A DNA stretch of 41,157 nt, taken from positions 1 to 41,157 of the forward strand of contig MSHM01000003.1 of assembly GCA_001941225.1 (NCBI GenBank), given 5' to 3'. Below, one piece after another: positions 1 to 6,774 of the stretch. The notes beneath the pieces are model-generated. The model was not told where the DNA came from and did not search any database. It saw only the letters and a list, made by a program, of their open reading frames with translations. A program made the position numbers and the translations under genes. Every line of letters begins with the position of its first letter. The first letter of the stretch is position 1. This DNA comes from Oscillospiraceae bacterium Zagget12 (lineage in GTDB: Bacteria; Bacillota; Clostridia; UBA1381).

Positions 1-1048
1 GCCCCTCTGTAAAATAGCTTTCCTTCGCCTTTATGTGCTGCTCGAATGTCAATAGCTTATACCGTATTGCCACTCCCGAAAGATTGCCCGAAAAATTAAC
101 GTCCGTCATATCCGGCACCATTGCAAAACGGTGTATGTCCTCCTTCAAATCATCGCGCAGTATCTTCATATCCGATTCGGATAATACCTTTGACAGATAT
201 TTCGCGTCCGCGTCCGGATCCATCGCCATTAATATTTTTTCGTGTCGCAGTTTTTTCTGCTGTTCGCTGTCCACCTCTATATTATTTAAAAATAAAAAAG
301 AGTCCACAAACTGCTCCTTGTCGTTCACCCTGTCGCTCATCAGCAGGTTATACGCGTCCATAATCGGTATAAGCTGTTCAAAATCGCCCTGTCGTTCCGT
401 GTTGTTGATATACTCGACAAGCGGCACCGCGCCGAAATAATGTTCAAAATCCGCCGTCAGCTCCATATTGTAAAAACTGCCGTCGCGGCTCTCGTATGTA
501 TAGCAATTACAGTCCGTGTAAACATTGCACACTGCCCCCGTAACATTGCCGTCTATATCCCTTGTGACGTAATAATACACGCCGAACAGCGGTATATGTG
601 TACAGTCGTCGTTATAAACAACAAACGCCTGCTCCGGCGATATTATCGCGCTTTTCGGCGCGCTTGCATCATCGGTAAAAACCAGCTCATAGGCTCTGCC
701 GTAAATACACATAGTGCGGGCAATTTCAAAATCCAATCGCGACACGTCCTCAACCAAATACGCATTTTTTACCGCCTCGATGTCATATCCCTCCGCCGCT
801 GCGTAGGTTATAGGATTGCCCGCCAAATACGATGATGTCATATCAACGATATACTTCGCGTGATTACATACGATTCTGTTATTCGCCAATCCCTTGCTTG
901 TCTGCTTGCGCTGTAAAATATCGTGTGCGCCGTCATAATATCGGCGCAGTTTGGAAAAACGCTCATGCTCGTAGGCGTGACGCTCTATCAGCTTTGCAAT
1001 CAGCGTTACCGATATGCCGTCCTGTATTATTCTCTCGTCAATAATCAT
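1..1048 (-). CDS. Phage portal protein, SPP1 Gp6-like (3' end outside window)
   Basis: The reverse strand reads open from an ATG at 1048 to the window edge, giving the first 349 residues of a protein that continues to the left. It begins MIIDERIIQDGIS and contains GLANNRIVCNHAKYIVD followed by a stretch resembling the stem region of SPP1-type portals (DMTSSYLAGNPITY), later GAVPLVEYINN and SDRVNDKEQFVDSF, all typical of this family. Portals form the dodecameric ring at the capsid vertex through which DNA is packaged; the terminase docks on it. The gene starts about 20 bases after the terminase large subunit stop, in the usual terS-terL-portal order. An AGGAAG ribosome site lies about 9 bases upstream of the ATG. 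Identification is from recalled family motifs; the C-terminus cannot be assessed. Confidence 0.9.
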   Translation of the reverse strand, partial: MIIDERIIQDGISVTLIAKLIERHAYEHERFSKLRRYYDGAHDILQRKQTSKGLANNRIVCNHAKYIVDMTSSYLAGNPITYAAAEGYDIEAVKNAYLVEDVSRLDFEIARTMCIYGRAYELVFTDDASAPKSAIISPEQAFVVYNDDCTHIPLFGVYYYVTRDIDGNVTGAVCNVYTDCNCYTYESRDGSFYNMELTADFEHYFGAVPLVEYINNTERQGDFEQLIPIMDAYNLLMSDRVNDKEQFVDSFLFLNNIEVDSEQQKKLRHEKILMAMDPDADAKYLSKVLSESDMKILRDDLKEDIHRFAMVPDMTDVNFSGNLSGVAIRYKLLTFEQHIKAKESYFTEG

Positions 1049-1068
1049 ATATAAAAACTTCCTTTTCC

Positions 1069-2307
1069 CTAAATATAAAATTCTTTTCGTGACACAACCC
1101 TCGCGCGTCTGTCCTTGCGCCAAGCCTCAACGCCGTAGCGCAGCGCCGCCATCGCGTCGTCAAATTCGTTCACAGGCTCGTCCGTGTATGTGTTGCTTTT
1201 TTCGTCCAACCTCCAACGCCACTGCTGAATTTCACGTATTGTATTTTTGCACGAACAGTGAATATGAATTGTTCGTCCTTTTAACCAGTCAATCTGCGCC
1301 TGCACGCTGTTCGGGTTCTTAACTACCGGCTTTGCCCTGTAACCCGCCTTGCGCCACATTTTTATCCTGTCCGGCTCTGCGCTGTCACACCACATAATAT
1401 GATTTTTGCTGACCTTTCCCGCCGCCTCTTTTATAATTTCATCGGTGTCCTTTTCGTATAGGTAAATCTCGCTGCAAATATAAATCTCGCCGTCCTTGTA
1501 CCCCAGTGTCAATATCGCGTTGGCGTGATTATAGCCGAAATCCTGTCCTATCGCCATAGCGTCAAATCGTTCGGGGGTTACATCAAATTCTTCGATTTTG
1601 AAATTGCTGAAAATCAGTCCGCCCGTTTCGCCCCATTCGCCTAATCCGTATATCTTGTAACCCTCCGGGTCAACAGCCGCTCGCCGCCGCATACGTTCTT
1701 TATACGCGCTGTCGCAAAACCTGTTGTCCAGATATGTGCTGTGATGCGTCAAAACATTGTCGTCCCTATAATCGAAAAATGTTTTTTTGATCCAGTGACT
1801 TGATGATACCGGATTGAACGTCATTTTTATCTGATAAAACAGACCGTCCGGCAATTCACCTCTCAAACGGTCGTCTATTATCTCCAAATCCTGCTGTACC
1901 AGCTCCGTTGCCTCCTCTATCCATACATCGGTCAGCTTGCCTTGCGCGAATGTGATTGATTTCAGTTTTTCGCGCTGCTTGTTGTCATTTACGCCGCGGA
2001 AAATAATCTTGTTTCCGTTTATGCAGGTAAATGACAGCGGACTTTGCGTCACCTTCCAAGCCGCCGCGACACCCATACGATTTATCGCGCTTTCAAGCTC
2101 CGCGAATGTGCTGTCGCGGTTCGTTATATCGGATTTCCGCACACATACAAGATTACGTCCGCAGTCCTTCATTAACCGCAGAATGTACATCTGTGCCGTG
2201 TCAACGCTTTTTCCGCTGCCTGCGCTGCCTTTCATCACGACATATCTTTTTTCGCATTGATGCACCGGTTTAAATATCGGATTGCTGTTAATCGTTATCT
2301 TCCGCAT
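1069..2307 (-). CDS. terL: Terminase large subunit (ATPase/nuclease, PBSX/Terminase_3 type)
   Basis: This is the motor and nuclease that packages phage DNA, 412 residues with the chosen start. The Walker A motif GSAGSGKS is at residues 27-34, a Walker B-like TDVWIEEATEL lies near residue 130, and the C-terminal RNase H-like nuclease shows GQDFGYNHANA, WCDSAEPDRI and FDDAMAALRY, supplying the acidic residues expected. The start at 2307 is preferred over an upstream in-frame start at 2340 because GGAGGA lies 10 bases before it; it overlaps the end of the small-subunit frame by about 20 bases, suggesting translational coupling. An A7 run inside the gene is read in frame, unlike the runs in several other genes here. 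It appears intact. Confidence 0.95.
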   Translation of the reverse strand: MRKITINSNPIFKPVHQCEKRYVVMKGSAGSGKSVDTAQMYILRLMKDCGRNLVCVRKSDITNRDSTFAELESAINRMGVAAAWKVTQSPLSFTCINGNKIIFRGVNDNKQREKLKSITFAQGKLTDVWIEEATELVQQDLEIIDDRLRGELPDGLFYQIKMTFNPVSSSHWIKKTFFDYRDDNVLTHHSTYLDNRFCDSAYKERMRRRAAVDPEGYKIYGLGEWGETGGLIFSNFKIEEFDVTPERFDAMAIGQDFGYNHANAILTLGYKDGEIYICSEIYLYEKDTDEIIKEAAGKVSKNHIMWCDSAEPDRIKMWRKAGYRAKPVVKNPNSVQAQIDWLKGRTIHIHCSCKNTIREIQQWRWRLDEKSNTYTDEPVNEFDDAMAALRYGVEAWRKDRRARVVSRKEFYI

Positions 2308-2560
2308 CGCCGTCATCTCCTCCGTAGTCAATTTGCACACTGAAATTCATATCGCCGTCAACCTGCGTTTTATCCGTAAACAGCGTATAGTATTTGCCCA
2401 GTAATTCCGCCGCCTTAATTCTGTCCTTCGCCGGCGGAGGACTTTCTGTTATTTCCTGTGCGCCGTCATTTTTCAAACGTAATATATTGTCAACCTCTTC
2501 GCCGCGCATCACGGCTGTAAGAAACTCAATAACCTCGTCCGCTTTCGCGGTATTTTTTTT
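2288..2560 (-). CDS. terS: Terminase small subunit, C-terminal part (downstream of frameshift)
   Basis: This frame carries the second half of the small terminase, with ADEVIEFLTAVMRGEEVDN and KDRIKAAELLGKYY, the conserved C-terminal segment of Terminase_2-type small subunits, ending in an acidic tail. It is joined to the N-terminal half only if the A8 run (complement of 2553-2560) is read as A7, giving HEKNTAKADEV across the junction. A methionine in this frame at 2608 would give 106 residues, but the leading portion looks like out-of-frame N-terminal sequence. The protein recognises the packaging site and recruits the large subunit. Whether it is broken, a sequencing artefact or frameshift-expressed cannot be settled here. 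Confidence 0.8.
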   Translation of the reverse strand, partial: KKNTAKADEVIEFLTAVMRGEEVDNILRLKNDGAQEITESPPPAKDRIKAAELLGKYYTLFTDKTQVDGDMNFSVQIDYGGDDGDAEDND

Positions 2561-2741
2561 CGTGCAGCTCTTTTTCTCTCTCGGCGATTGCCGCCGCAAC
2601 ATCTTCATCTTTCATCAGTCGGCTTGCCGCCTGCGCGGCTGTCTTTTCACTGTACCCCGCCGCTATGGCAGCCGCCGTTTGATTTCTGTAAACATCGTTT
2701 ACATACGCCTCCACGAATAATTTTTTCTTTCCCTTTACCAA
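2526..2741 (-). CDS. terS: Terminase small subunit, N-terminal part (frameshifted)
   Basis: The reverse strand encodes KLFVEAYVNDVYRNQTAAA and AAGYSEKTAAQAASRLM, the classic DNA-binding helix-turn-helix of Terminase_2 small subunits. The reading then runs off frame after AEREKELHEKK and stops at 2526. A TTG start at 2741 is preferred because GGAGG lies 8 bases upstream and the protein then begins a few residues before KLFVEAY, as in relatives; in-frame ATG (2783) and GTG (2792) codons further upstream lack a good ribosome site. The remaining part of the protein is in another frame starting at the A8 tract 2553-2560. Directly upstream is a dispersed palindromic repeat. Confidence 0.8.
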   Translation of the reverse strand: MVKGKKKLFVEAYVNDVYRNQTAAAIAAGYSEKTAAQAASRLMKDEDVAAAIAEREKELHEKKYRESGRGY

Positions 2742-2800
2742 ATTTCTCACCTCCGCATTTTTTATTTTCCGCTCCCCTTTCATCGGTGCCACCGACGACC

Positions 2801-2850
2801 CTCAAGGCTCCCCTACGAGGAGAGCTGTCACGAAGTGACTGAGGGGTTTA
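2801..2850 (+). repeat. Dispersed palindromic repeat (GGCTCCCCT...GAGGGG family)
   Basis: The segment has the unit GGCTCCCCTACGAGGAGAGC followed by a second small hairpin TGTCACGAAGTGAC and the terminal GAGGGG. Related units occur at 11257-11350, 34968-35065 and 35125-35181. The family resembles dispersed repeats common in gut Clostridia; its mobility is unknown. It lies just upstream of terS. Confidence 0.75.
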
Positions 2851-2905
2851 ATTATATAAAATGTTAATGTTTTTCCGCCGAAAAATATAATTCTTTCAAT
2901 TATCG

Positions 2906-2923
2906 CGCGCGTGCGCACGCGCG
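2906..2923. other. Perfect 18-bp alternating CG-rich palindrome
   Basis: CGCGCGTGCGCACGCGCG is its own reverse complement and stands out in AT-rich surroundings. It is almost entirely alternating purine-pyrimidine and so could adopt Z-DNA or a cruciform. Its position upstream of terS makes a protein-binding or packaging role possible, but this is inference. Confidence 0.6.
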
Positions 2924-2956
2924 GCAACCTTAACAAAACTTAACATTTTTTTCACT

Positions 2957-2983
2957 AAAAAAACACACCCTGCGATGTGTTTT
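2957..2983 (-). terminator. Leftward intrinsic terminator
   Basis: On the reverse strand AAAACACA and TGTGTTTT form an 8-bp stem around TCGCAGGG, followed by a run of seven T. It would stop leftward transcripts arriving from the early region before terS, so late expression would need a promoter or antitermination downstream of it. Confidence 0.7.
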
Positions 2984-3300
2984 AATACCTCCGTCCCCGC
3001 CGACATTCGTGAGATATGTCCCGCCTATATAATAGACCCTACCAAAAATTTAAAGAGAAGGAGCCCGACCGAATGTCGGTTTCCGAAATTCCCTAAGGCA
3101 GCGAAACAGGGGGTATAGAGATTAGTATTTGGTTACCGTCAAATATTCCCTGTCCCGCGATTATCTATTATACATTATATCACAGGTATAGGGGGTACAT
3201 TCAGTAACATTTCGGAACATCTTTTCTGTCACATTGCACAAATCAACTTACTTTGTTTTGTATGTTTTGCACAAACTTAAAAGATTTTGAAATTATGGTA

Positions 3301-3329
3301 TTGACTTTAGTCTTAAAGTGTGGTATTAT
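3301..3329 (+). promoter_or_regulatory. Promoter of the rightward small-gene island
   Basis: TTGACT (3301-3306) and TATTAT (3324-3329) are separated by exactly 17 bp. It faces the three rightward genes at 3384-4379, opposite to the surrounding phage operon, and would allow their expression in the prophage state. Confidence 0.75.
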
Positions 3330-3383
3330 ATATACAACAAGAACAGAGGACGGAAAACCTCACAAACCGGAAAGGATAAGATT

Positions 3384-3641
3384 ATGAAAAGATATTTTTA
3401 CGAGACAAACGCAGGCGCAGGAGTTGTATATGTTGATGATAACAATCACGCATATGATTTTGACGAGTTCGATTTTCAAGACGAAATAAACGAACCCCTG
3501 ACGCTCGCCGTTGCAAAGAGATTAGACTACAGTGCTTGTGATGGTTGTGAAACTGCGGAAGAAATAAACTATTACATCGGTATTGACCGAGGTGTTTTCG
3601 AATTTGACGAAAACGATTACGAAACACTGATAGAATTTTAA
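3384..3641 (+). CDS. Small acidic protein of unknown function
   Basis: An 85-residue acidic protein beginning MKRYFYETNAGAGVVYVDDN and ending in NDYETLIEF. The ATG at 3384 follows GGAAAGGAT at suitable spacing; an upstream ATG at 3318 lies within the promoter/start region and is not preferred. The composition (many Asp and Glu, few Lys) and size recall small phage proteins that mimic DNA or bind host factors, but I do not recognise the family. It is the first gene after a strong promoter and is followed by two more rightward genes with their own ribosome sites, so the three likely form one unit. Confidence 0.7.
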   Translation: MKRYFYETNAGAGVVYVDDNNHAYDFDEFDFQDEINEPLTLAVAKRLDYSACDGCETAEEINYYIGIDRGVFEFDENDYETLIEF

Positions 3642-3687
3642 AAATCGTAACCCGCCCCGGAGGACACGAAGGCAGAAAGGAAACGAT

Positions 3688-3906
3688 ATGAAAATCAAAA
3701 TTCTTTACGAAACGCCCACGATGCCAAATCATATGGTTCTGGAAACACCGGACGGTCGGATAATGGGATTTTTCATTACACCTGCGCGCCACATCACAGA
3801 AAAGGACTTGCACCCATTTTCGGGGTATCAAGCGAAAGGGAAATGCGCGGTTGAGGCGCAGCCGTATTTTTACAAGATGTACGGGTTAGAAAAAACACAG
3901 AATTAA
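3688..3906 (+). CDS. Small protein of unknown function
   Basis: A 72-residue protein, MKIKILYETPTMPNHMVLET..., with a start at 3688 preceded by AGAAAGGAAACG. It has no membrane segment or recognisable motif; GRIMGFFITPARHITEKDL suggests a compact beta-alpha fold. It is the second gene of the rightward island driven by the promoter at 3301. Function unknown. Confidence 0.65.
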   Translation: MKIKILYETPTMPNHMVLETPDGRIMGFFITPARHITEKDLHPFSGYQAKGKCAVEAQPYFYKMYGLEKTQN

Positions 3907-3953
3907 TTACACCTCGTGTCCCCAAATATGACGAGGCAAGAAAGGAAATGAAA

Positions 3954-4379
3954 ATGGACAGAGTAATCAAGGGCAAGCGTTACAACACCGACACCGCCGA
4001 ATATGTCTGCCGTACCGCAAGCGGGTCCGACACCACGAAGTTTAATTACCGGTGTGAAACCCTGTACCGCAAACGCGGAGGTGAATATTTCCTGCACTGC
4101 GAGGGCGGACCGAACACCAAGTACGGTGTATGGCACGGAAACAGCGGCGGAGCCGGCGAGATGATAAAACCCCTCGACGAGGACGAGGCAAGGGAGTTTG
4201 TTTCAAAATACGCCGACGCCGAAACCTACGCCAAATATTTTGAAATTGACGAGAACGGCGATAAGGTCGGAACAACAATCTACCTTTCCCCCGCGGCGAA
4301 GAAAAAGCTCCAACAAAAATCAGTGGAAAGAAAAATAACAGCCTCGGAGCTGATTGAAAGACTGATTAAAAAAATGTGA
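3954..4379 (+). CDS. Phage-associated protein with C-terminal ribbon-helix-helix-like segment
   Basis: A 141-residue protein starting MDRVIKGKRYNTDTAEYVC at 3954; the ATG at 3948 is disfavoured because AAGGA would be too close. The N-terminal half, with KRYNTDTA..ETLYRKRGGEYFLHCEGG, is a segment I recall from many clostridial mobile elements. The C-terminal 35 residues, TTIYLSPAAKKKLQQKSVER.. followed by ASELIERLIKKM, look like a ribbon-helix-helix or related DNA-binding end. It may therefore bind DNA and control the island, but that is inference. It ends in a stem-loop terminator shared with the opposing DUF1492 gene. Confidence 0.75.
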   Translation: MDRVIKGKRYNTDTAEYVCRTASGSDTTKFNYRCETLYRKRGGEYFLHCEGGPNTKYGVWHGNSGGAGEMIKPLDEDEAREFVSKYADAETYAKYFEIDENGDKVGTTIYLSPAAKKKLQQKSVERKITASELIERLIKKM

Positions 4380-4388
4380 ACGCGAAAG

Positions 4389-4415
4389 AGAGCAGCTAAT
4401 TAAAACTGCTCTTTT
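4389..4415 (+). terminator. Terminator of the rightward island
   Basis: AGAGCAG (4389-4395) pairs with CTGCTCT (4406-4412) and is followed by TTTTCTCTTT. The stem overlaps the stop codon of the convergent gene ending at 4400; on the reverse strand the T-run is weaker. Confidence 0.65.
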
Positions 4416-4828
4416 CTCTTTCTCAAAATTTCCTCCACCGCCCTAAGCGCCTGAGAGTGCAGCCGCCGTTTTACGTGGTATTCGCTGTAGCACATATTCT
4501 CCGCGATTTTTTCCCACGTTTTGCCGTTTATATATTTGGCAATCAGCAGCGTCCTCAGCGCGGCATCGTCAACCTCGCTTATCACGGTCAGGATTTCCCG
4601 CTTGACGGCGTATAATTCATCTATTCTTTTGTCTATCGCCTCGGAATACGCGGCATAGTTTATAAACTTTTTTTCGGTCGTGTTCCCGTTCGATGTCTGT
4701 ACCCTTTCCCCGTCCGCATTCACCGCCGCGCTTGTAGCCTCCGTCAGCGCCCTTTCGCGCCCCTTTCTCAGCTCTCGAATTTCCGCGTCGATATTCCGCG
4801 CCCTAAGCAGCCATTCTTTCGCCGTCAT
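4400..4828 (-). CDS. DUF1492-type phage regulator (RinA/ArpU-like sigma-region-4 fold)
   Basis: A 142-residue protein, MTAKEWLLRARNIDAEIREL..., with the DUF1492 layout: an N-terminal helical coiled coil containing KRIDELYAVKREILTVI and a C-terminal helix-turn-helix, LIAKYINGKTWEKIAENMC followed by SEYHVKRRLHSQAL. Members of this group resemble sigma factor region 4 and usually sit just before the packaging genes, where they are thought to activate late transcription. Its position immediately before the terminase direction fits that role. GGGAGGT lies 5 bases upstream of the ATG at 4828. A predicted rightward small RNA begins in its 5' leader. Confidence 0.85.
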   Translation of the reverse strand: MTAKEWLLRARNIDAEIRELRKGRERALTEATSAAVNADGERVQTSNGNTTEKKFINYAAYSEAIDKRIDELYAVKREILTVISEVDDAALRTLLIAKYINGKTWEKIAENMCYSEYHVKRRLHSQALRAVEEILRKRKEQF

Positions 4829-4841
4829 ATGTACCTCCCGC

Positions 4842-4870
4842 TTGACAATTCCAAAAATTAGTGATATACT
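4842..4870 (+). promoter_or_regulatory. Consensus rightward promoter inside the leftward operon
   Basis: TTGACA (4842-4847), 17 bp, TATACT (4865-4870). No rightward gene follows; an intrinsic terminator ends at about 4945, so the unit would make an RNA of about 70 nt. No equally good leftward promoter is visible in the same stretch. Confidence 0.7.
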
Positions 4871-4876
4871 GCATAT

Positions 4877-4945
4877 ATCGTAATTATTAAATTTTGATTT
4901 CCGTCAAACGGGAACGCCGCCTATCGCCCAATAGGCGGTTTTTTT
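4877..4945 (+). ncRNA. Candidate small RNA, antisense to the DUF1492 leader
   Basis: Predicted transcript from the consensus promoter at 4842-4870 to the T-run at 4939-4945. It holds a small CCGT-CAA-ACGG hairpin and the terminator stem, no ribosome site and no open reading frame of note. It lies opposite the region between the zinc/HTH gene (4952-5296) and the DUF1492 gene, so it could act as an antisense RNA or by transcriptional interference. Start site inferred from promoter spacing only. Confidence 0.55.
4917..4945 (+). terminator. Intrinsic terminator of the small RNA
   Basis: CCGCCTAT (4917-4924) and ATAGGCGG (4931-4938) form a perfect 8-bp stem with loop CGCCCA, followed directly by seven T. 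It works only in the rightward direction. Confidence 0.8.
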
Positions 4946-4951
4946 ATTTCC

Positions 4952-5296
4952 TCAATATCCCCTGCGCACTACTTTCATGCACGTTACATTTGAAAATCCC
5001 GTTTCTTTCACAATATCCTTTATCGCTATGCCGTCCTTGTGCATCTTAATCATTTTTGCTCTGATTTCCGCTGTCGTATGCTTTCTACCATTTTGCGGCT
5101 CCGGCGGTAGCGGTTCAATCCTCGGCTTGCGTCCGCGTTTAATCGCCGCGCATACCACCTTCCAAGCCTCTTTGAAACATTCCACGTTTGAACATAGCTG
5201 TATCGCGTAAACCTCGCCGTTTTTGTCCTTGCTTGTCCGCGTCACAGCTCCGCACACCGCGCACCGCGTGTAATTAGATTTCTCTGTCATTCTCAT
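4952..5296 (-). CDS. Small protein with Cys4-type zinc motif and C-terminal HTH
   Basis: A 114-residue protein. The N-terminal third has CAVCG and CSNVEC, a likely zinc-binding knuckle; the middle is basic and proline-rich (KRGRKPRIEPLPPEPQ); the C-terminal 45 residues, AEIRAKMIKMHKDGIAIKDI and onward, form a resolvase-type helix-turn-helix. A DNA-binding role in phage early or replication functions is likely, but no precise family is recognised. AGAGAGG lies upstream of the ATG at 5296. It follows the Rep gene by 17 bases, so both are probably co-transcribed. Confidence 0.75.
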   Translation of the reverse strand: MRMTEKSNYTRCAVCGAVTRTSKDKNGEVYAIQLCSNVECFKEAWKVVCAAIKRGRKPRIEPLPPEPQNGRKHTTAEIRAKMIKMHKDGIAIKDIVKETGFSNVTCMKVVRRGY

Positions 5297-5313
5297 TTTT
5301 CATATTCCTCTCT

Positions 5314-6063
5314 TCATTCCTTATCTTTTACTTTGACCAGTTCATAAAATTGATAAATATGCCCGTCAATATCGGGATCGCTGTTTTTCAGATTTGCTAT
5401 CTCATAATGCCAGCCGTATTCCTCGCACTTCGGCGGACGCGGATTTTCGCGGAAACTGTCCGCGGGATAAATCCTCTTTTCTATCTCCGGCGAGACAAGG
5501 TTCCGTGAATGGTGATATTTTTCGTACGTCAGCATTTTATGATTTGCGGGGTTTTGAAAATATGTAATCAGCTTGCCGTCGCGGATATTATAAATTTCCT
5601 TGACGTCCTTGACATTTCCGTATGTGTTCCAATGTTTTAAAATCAATCCCACAATTTCGGGTGACGTGTTTTTTATAAACAGATGGTGATGCGGACGCAC
5701 ATTGCTTTTCCCGCAATCCTCCGCCGCCTCGGTCTTTGCATAATAGACAAACGGTATATTTTTTCGTTTCAGTGCCCGCTGAACCTTGCCTATAACATAC
5801 ATTAACTGCTTGTCCGCAGCCTCCGCACCTATGCTTTCGCGATGCGTCAGCGTAATCCAATAATCACCGGCTGAAAAATTATTTAATATATCGTACTTGC
5901 GCTTTATATCTGCGGTTCTCTTATTCCTTGCTTTTTTGCCCTCCGAGGTTTTGCATAACCTAACGGCTCTTTTCTTCTTGCTGTTAGCGGGGTTATAATA
6001 AAAACATTTTGTACGCTCGATGTATTCACCGTTAATTGTTATTATCCTCTTATACAAATACAT
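5314..6063 (-). CDS. HUH-type replication initiator (Rep ORF2/G2P-like)
   Basis: A 249-residue protein that probably nicks DNA to start rolling-circle-type replication. The segment YWITLTHRE is the first Rep strand, PFVYYAKTEAAED follows as motif region, and VRPHHHLFI is the HUH metal-binding motif. The likely catalytic tyrosine cannot be assigned with certainty; several Tyr occur after the motif. The ATG at 6063 has GGGGTG 9 bases upstream and is preferred over one at 6147, whose extra residues are low-complexity. The N-terminal region is very basic. Between this gene and DUF6906 lies a perfect 8-bp stem-loop that might be part of the replication origin. Family named from motif memory. Confidence 0.8.
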   Translation of the reverse strand: MYLYKRIITINGEYIERTKCFYYNPANSKKKRAVRLCKTSEGKKARNKRTADIKRKYDILNNFSAGDYWITLTHRESIGAEAADKQLMYVIGKVQRALKRKNIPFVYYAKTEAAEDCGKSNVRPHHHLFIKNTSPEIVGLILKHWNTYGNVKDVKEIYNIRDGKLITYFQNPANHKMLTYEKYHHSRNLVSPEIEKRIYPADSFRENPRPPKCEEYGWHYEIANLKNSDPDIDGHIYQFYELVKVKDKE

Positions 6064-6124
6064 TTTCTTTTCACCCCGCTTGGTTTTTAATATTGCGATA
6101 ACTTTAGCCTTTAAAACAAGGTTT

Positions 6125-6144
6125 AAAGCGGCTCCCGCCGCTTT
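6125..6144. other. Perfect stem-loop upstream of the Rep gene
   Basis: AAAGCGGC and GCCGCTTT pair around a 4-base loop TCCC (plus strand). It is not followed by a T-run on either strand, so it is not a terminator. HUH Rep proteins commonly recognise or nick at hairpins close to their own gene, hence an origin role is possible. Confidence 0.55.
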
Positions 6145-6192
6145 CAAAAAACCTCATATATTATATAGAAGAAACTCCGCCAAATCGCATTT

Positions 6193-6339
6193 TTATTTTT
6201 TTATCAATCTATGCTGACCGTTCTTGCTGACTACGTATAAATAATCCGGCGCCTCACTTTCAACGTACCAATTTTCCGGCTTTAGCCCGTGCGCCGCCAG
6301 TAATATTTTTTGCCGCCGCGTAGGATTTGTCTTTTGCAT
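6193..6339 (-). CDS. DUF6906 family small protein
   Basis: A 48-residue protein, MQKTNPTRRQKILLAAHGL followed by KPENWYVESEAPDYLYVV and a short basic tail. The pattern PTRRQKI..A.GL.P.NW with a C-terminal strand matches the small DUF6906 family common in clostridial prophages; its function is unknown. The start ATG at 6339 overlaps the stop of the YopX gene (TGATG), so the two are translationally coupled. Confidence 0.8.
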   Translation of the reverse strand: MQKTNPTRRQKILLAAHGLKPENWYVESEAPDYLYVVSKNGQHRLIKK

Positions 6340-6719
6340 CACTTCTCCACCTCCAACAGTTCCGGATTGTCGTGGATATTGCCGATAACCTCCACATCTT
6401 CGCAGTCTATATGGTCAAAATCCGTACACCACGTATCGGCTTTGAACATAAACATTGCCTCGCCGTCCGCCCATTTGATGACTCCGGTATCATCTTCGTT
6501 GTCTTTTAGCTTGACAATGTCGCCCTCATATATCGGCTTGCCGTTCTTGTCGTCCAAACCCGTGTACTGCCCGATCGTGTTGGGAATAATGCTATATTTA
6601 GCCATATAATCTGTTAAAATATACAGTAATACTCCATCTTCAAATTTCTTTGCTGTCAAATATCCGTATTTCCAATCGGGTCCAAAATCGCACTTCCCGC
6701 GGAATAATATTGTTCTCAT
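6339..6719 (-). CDS. YopX family protein
   Basis: A 126-residue protein with the YopX signature: an N-terminal MRTILFRGKCDFGPDWKYGY, then IIPNTIGQYTGLDDKNGKPI, YEGDIVKL and the final strand EVIGNIHDNPELLE. YopX proteins were first seen in Bacillus phage SPbeta and occur widely in phage early regions; their biochemical role is not established. The ATG at 6719 overlaps the stop of an upstream 15-codon open frame (ATGA), and its stop overlaps the start of DUF6906, so it is in a tightly coupled cluster. Confidence 0.92.
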   Translation of the reverse strand: MRTILFRGKCDFGPDWKYGYLTAKKFEDGVLLYILTDYMAKYSIIPNTIGQYTGLDDKNGKPIYEGDIVKLKDNEDDTGVIKWADGEAMFMFKADTWCTDFDHIDCEDVEVIGNIHDNPELLEVEK

Positions 6720-6763
6720 CTCTCCGGCACCTCCTGCATTTTAGCAACCTCCGCCATATTCAT
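6716..6763 (-). CDS. Possible 15-residue coupled leader peptide
   Basis: A short frame starting MNMAEVAKMQEV at 6763, preceded by GGAGGTTAAAAT, ends in an ATGA overlap with the YopX start. Its own 3' part (GCAGGAGGTGCC) provides the ribosome site for yopX. It may exist mainly to couple translation; no function is known and it may not be a true product. Confidence 0.35.
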   Translation of the reverse strand: MNMAEVAKMQEVPER

Positions 6764-6774
6764 ATTTTAACCTC

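Larger units (their letters stand above)
2851..3300. other. Gene-free stretch upstream of terS
   Basis: No convincing gene is seen on either strand between the terminase small subunit and the rightward island. The stretch holds an 18-bp perfect palindrome (2906-2923), a leftward terminator (2957-2983), a short stem CCGACCGAATGTCGG-like segment around 3066-3081 and a G-run near 3110. Phage packaging sites (pac or cos) often lie beside terS, so this is the natural place to look for one, but no sequence signature proves it. Confidence 0.5.

Noticed and set aside
6125-6144. Intrinsic terminator before rep
   Set aside because: The stem is not followed by a T-run on either strand; the T-run on the reverse strand lies before the stem.
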